From assembly GCA_036675645.1 (NCBI GenBank), contig JAKFEP010000016.1, forward strand, positions 1 through 16,675: a DNA stretch of 16,675 bases, given 5' to 3'. Below are positions 14,635 to 16,675 of this stretch, one piece after another. The position numbers and the translations under genes are program-made. Each line of letters starts with the position of its first letter. Position 1 is the stretch's first letter. The notes beneath the pieces are model-generated. The model had not been told where the DNA came from and did not search any database. It saw only the letters and a program-made list of their open reading frames with translations. This stretch comes from Methylotenera_A sp036675645. GTDB taxonomy: Bacteria; Pseudomonadota; Gammaproteobacteria; Burkholderiales; Methylophilaceae.

Positions 14635-15366
14635 GTGCTTGATAATAAAGCAAGTAGCAAAACACACGACAGCAAAATAATCGTAGCGTTAGATTATGCT
14701 GATGCGGAAAGCGCAATGAATCTAGTGAATCAGCTAGACCCCAGCTTATGCAAGCTTAAAGTAGGCAAAGAATTATTCACAGCTTCTGGCCCGCAATTAG
14801 TCGAACAATTAGTCGGAAAAGACTACCAAGTCTTTTTAGATTTAAAATTTCACGACATCCCAACCACGGTTGCGAAAGCTTGCAAAGCCGCTAGCAACCT
14901 AGGTGTATGGATGCTGAATGTACATGCAAGCGGTGGCTTAGAAATGATGCAAGCCGCAAAGGAAGCAGTTAATAGTAGCCCAAGCCAACCACTATTAATC
15001 GCAGTTACGGTACTCACAAGCATGAATAGCGGGCAGTTTTCTTTAATTGGAATTAAAGAAAAAAATATAGAAAAGCATGTTGTCCACCTAGCCAAACTTA
15101 CTAAACAAGCTGGCTTAGATGGTGTAGTCTGCTCAGCAGGTGAGGTCTATAAATTAAGGGAAGAATTAGGAACTGAATTCTGCCTTGTCACCCCTGGCAT
15201 CCGCCCTGAGAATGCCAGCTTTGATGACCAAAAGCGTGTTGCAAGCCCTAAAGCAGCACTTAACATGGGGGCCAGCTATCTGGTCATTGGCAGGCCTATT
15301 ACACAGGCTGCCAGCCCGCTAGCGGCATTAACTCAAATCTACGAAGAAATCGCTGCCTTCCAGTAG
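14635..15366 (+). CDS. pyrF: Orotidine 5'-phosphate decarboxylase
   Basis: 243 residues (Escherichia coli 245). It decarboxylates OMP to UMP, the last step of de novo pyrimidine synthesis. Motifs: KIIVALDYADAESA with D20, LCKLKVGKELF (38-48) with a phosphate/substrate-site lysine at 42, and the catalytic block FLDLKFHDIPTTV with D69, K71 and D74. VTVLTSM, VTPGIRPENA and YLVIGRPIT complete the barrel and phosphate-binding loops. This is the group I (bacterial short) type. The start is a GTG, 24 bases after the lapB stop; no in-frame ATG lies near the expected N-terminus. The lapB-pyrF pair is conserved in enterobacteria as well, so co-transcription is likely. Identity is secure. Confidence 0.96.
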   Translation: MLDNKASSKTHDSKIIVALDYADAESAMNLVNQLDPSLCKLKVGKELFTASGPQLVEQLVGKDYQVFLDLKFHDIPTTVAKACKAASNLGVWMLNVHASGGLEMMQAAKEAVNSSPSQPLLIAVTVLTSMNSGQFSLIGIKEKNIEKHVVHLAKLTKQAGLDGVVCSAGEVYKLREELGTEFCLVTPGIRPENASFDDQKRVASPKAALNMGASYLVIGRPITQAASPLAALTQIYEEIAAFQ

Positions 15367-15440
15367 TTAAATCTCAACCAAACCATTACACTGGCGTTTC
15401 GACGTCGTTGTTTTAAAATAACCTTTGGGAGAAAAATAAA

Positions 15441-15986
15441 ATGAAGAAATTACTCATCGCAATCTTTGCAACATTCGCTTTAAGTTTTAATGCATTTGCA
15501 GTCGTTAACCTCAATACTGCTACACAAGAAGAATTAGAAACTCTAGAAGGCATTGGTCCAGTAAAAGCCAAATCGATTGTTGATTACCGCAAAAAAAATG
15601 GCGGCTTTAAATCGGTAGACGAACTTGACAAGGTAGATGGCATTGGTGAAGTTACCCTAAAAAATGTACGTAAAGACGTTGCAGTAAGTGGTCGTACTAC
15701 GGTTGTTGTGCCAGCAGCTAATCAAGCAACTTCTGATAAGAAAACTAAAGAAACTAAACCCACAAAAGATGCCAAGCCAGCTAAAGAGACTAAACCCAAG
15801 GAAACTAAGGTTGTTGGTACTGAAAAAGCAGCTGTTAGCGGAAAAACTGCAGTTAGCAAAGCAGTCAAAGAATCTACGGCTAAAAAAGAGGTGAAAACAG
15901 AAACATCTAAAAAAGCAGATGCAAAAAAGGTTACTGATAAGAAAGCCACAACTGTTGCCAAAAAAACCGAAGCAAAAGCTAAGTAA
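15441..15986 (+). CDS. ComEA-like exported helix-hairpin-helix protein with long lysine-rich tail
   Basis: 181 residues in three parts. Residues 1-20 (MKKLLIAIFATFALSFNAFA) are a signal peptide. Residues about 22-84 are a ComEA-type domain: VNLNTATQEELETLEGIGP, then KAKSIVDYRKKNGGFKSVDE and VDGIGEVTLKNV, with two GIG hairpins that bind DNA backbone. ComEA homologues hold incoming DNA in the periplasm during natural transformation. Residues about 85-181 form a disordered tail with about 27 lysines in 97 residues, mixed with Thr, Ala and Glu, with KETKP- and AKK-type repeats like histone H1-like or AlgP-like tails. Most betaproteobacterial ComEA-like proteins end soon after the hairpin domain, so the tail is unusual. 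GGGAGA about 10 bases before the ATG is a good ribosome binding site. A terminator follows at 16032-16054. I withhold the symbol because function is not proven. Confidence 0.85.
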   Translation: MKKLLIAIFATFALSFNAFAVVNLNTATQEELETLEGIGPVKAKSIVDYRKKNGGFKSVDELDKVDGIGEVTLKNVRKDVAVSGRTTVVVPAANQATSDKKTKETKPTKDAKPAKETKPKETKVVGTEKAAVSGKTAVSKAVKESTAKKEVKTETSKKADAKKVTDKKATTVAKKTEAKAK

Positions 15987-16031
15987 AAAACCTTAGCAGC
16001 AATTAAGTTACATGAAGTTTTACCAAACAAG

Positions 16032-16054
16032 AAGCCCGCTACTGCGGGCTTTTT
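16032..16054 (+). terminator. Intrinsic terminator after the ComEA-like gene
   Basis: AAGCCCGC (16032-16039), loop TACT, GCGGGCTT (16044-16051), an 8-bp perfect stem followed by more Ts to 16054. It lies 45 bases after the comEA-like stop and 17 bases before the end of the convergent glycine-zipper gene. The leftward read has a less pure T tract, so it mainly serves the rightward gene but may act both ways. Confidence 0.85.
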
Positions 16055-16070
16055 AACATACATATTTCAA

Positions 16071-16535
16071 TTAATCATCATGGCCTTTATGGTCGTGTTT
16101 GTAATGCCCTTTTCCGTGTTTATGTTTTTTACCGTGTTTATGGGTGTGATTACGGCTTGTCGCTTTGGGTGAAGGCTCATCAATTACTTTACCAACTACC
16201 GCACCACCAGCACCACCTAGACCAGCGCCAACAACCGCACCTGTACCAGTGCCACTGACTTTACGGCCCACATAAGCACCACCAGCACCACCCGCCGCAC
16301 CGCCAACTATTGCACCTGTTTGACCCTCACCTTTAGTAGTAACTGCGCCACCTACACCGCCACCAACCGCACCACCAACCACTTCGCCAGTGCTCCCGCC
16401 TACTACACCACCAATCGCGGTACCCGCTGCAGCACCTAAGCCACCGCCTACTGCAGTTTTTGCGTTGCTATCTGCAGCCATCGCATGGCCAGAAAATAAT
16501 AGAATTGCTAATAATGAACTGTTAACTAACTTCAT
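16071..16535 (-). CDS. Exported glycine-zipper protein with histidine-rich tail
   Basis: 154 residues. Residues 1-20 (MKLVNSSLLAILLFSGHAMA) are a signal peptide with an AMA cleavage site. Residues about 28-117 are a glycine zipper: dense GxxxG and GG repeats such as VGGGLGAAAGTAIGGVVGG and AIVGGAAGGAGGAYVGRKV, which pack as membrane-associated helices in outer-membrane or periplasmic proteins. The tail from about 124 is Lys/His-rich, with nine histidines among the last 25 residues (HKHGKKHKHGKGHYKHDHKG), a likely metal-binding segment. No lipobox cysteine is seen, and the protein has no cysteine at all. AGAGGGA lies about 7 bases before the ATG. It faces the ComEA-like gene tail to tail. A palindrome (16618-16643) lies about 80 bases upstream. 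The specific function is unknown. Confidence 0.82.
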   Translation of the reverse strand: MKLVNSSLLAILLFSGHAMAADSNAKTAVGGGLGAAAGTAIGGVVGGSTGEVVGGAVGGGVGGAVTTKGEGQTGAIVGGAAGGAGGAYVGRKVSGTGTGAVVGAGLGGAGGAVVGKVIDEPSPKATSRNHTHKHGKKHKHGKGHYKHDHKGHDD

Positions 16536-16617
16536 TGTGTATTCCCTCTTTTGTAGAAAAATTGTGTTTGAAAGTGTACAAGATGTTAAAAATACACAGC
16601 ATCAGGTAGCGCTGACA

Positions 16618-16643
16618 TGAATGTAAGAAAATTCTTACATTCA
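16618..16643. repeat. Palindrome with 12-bp perfect arms, possible operator
   Basis: TGAATGTAAGAA (16618-16629), centre AA, TTCTTACATTCA (16632-16643). The arms are perfect inverted copies. The site lies about 83 bases upstream of the leftward glycine-zipper gene and near the right edge of the window. No T tract follows on either side, so an intrinsic terminator is unlikely; a binding site for a dimeric regulator fits better. What lies further right is not visible. Confidence 0.8.
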
Positions 16644-16675
16644 ACATGATGACTATCTAGCTTAACTAGTATGTC

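Noticed and set aside
15722..16063. Leftward 113-codon hydrophobic open frame with apparent membrane segments
   Set aside because: It is the reverse image of the lysine-rich tail of the ComEA-like gene; lysine codons read backwards give Phe and Leu, producing false hydrophobicity. It also crosses the terminator.
1..16675. tRNA, rRNA, CRISPR, insertion sequence or prophage remnants
   Set aside because: I looked for cloverleaf-like segments, regularly spaced repeats, transposase motifs and terminal inverted repeats and saw none that stand up; this was by eye, so a covariance search could still find a small RNA.

Overview
The window looks like the chromosome of a low-to-moderate GC betaproteobacterium. 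Protein flavour and gene order (tyrA-aroA-cmk-rpsA-ihfB-lapB-pyrF, plus aat-bpt) suggest the methylotrophic family Methylophilaceae (Methylotenera-like). That placement is an inference from recall, not a database result. I see no tRNA, rRNA, CRISPR array, insertion sequence or phage gene, and no gene-free stretch longer than about 230 bases.

Layout. Bases 1-3264 are transcribed leftward: an exported TraB/GumN-family protein cut by the window edge, the radical SAM protein YgiQ, and a small 69-aa protein of unknown function. From about 3351 transcription turns rightward: a heavy-metal-associated (HMA) domain fused to a MauE/DoxX-like membrane domain, then a Cache-PAS-GGDEF diguanylate cyclase that runs with almost no gap into aat and bpt, the two aminoacyl-tRNA-protein transferases of the bacterial Leu/N-degron pathway. 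A leftward CZB-like protein (7629-8084) meets bpt tail to tail with overlapping coding ends. Bases 8316-11196 hold tyrA-aroA-cmk (aromatic amino acid synthesis plus CMP kinase), tightly packed. rpsA (ribosomal protein S1) and ihfB follow and end at a strong terminator. Then come lapB and pyrF, a ComEA-like exported DNA-binding protein with a long lysine-rich tail, and a convergent leftward glycine-zipper protein with a histidine-rich tail.

How the genes fit together. Most are housekeeping: the shikimate/tyrosine branch, pyrimidine synthesis, translation, nucleoid architecture and LPS assembly control. The accessory flavour lies in the small or signalling genes between them. The most notable observations are: a stand-alone CZB protein lacking two of the four expected zinc ligands, whose start region is a 21-bp tandem duplication that creates a three-codon upstream reading frame; a ribosomal protein S1 with five instead of six S1 domains; a diguanylate cyclase packed against the N-degron transferases; a ComEA protein with a histone H1-like tail; a 12-bp-arm palindrome at the right edge; and a terminator-like hairpin whose U-tract abuts the ribosome binding site of the left-edge gene. 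I found no clearly new multi-gene defence or metabolic system.
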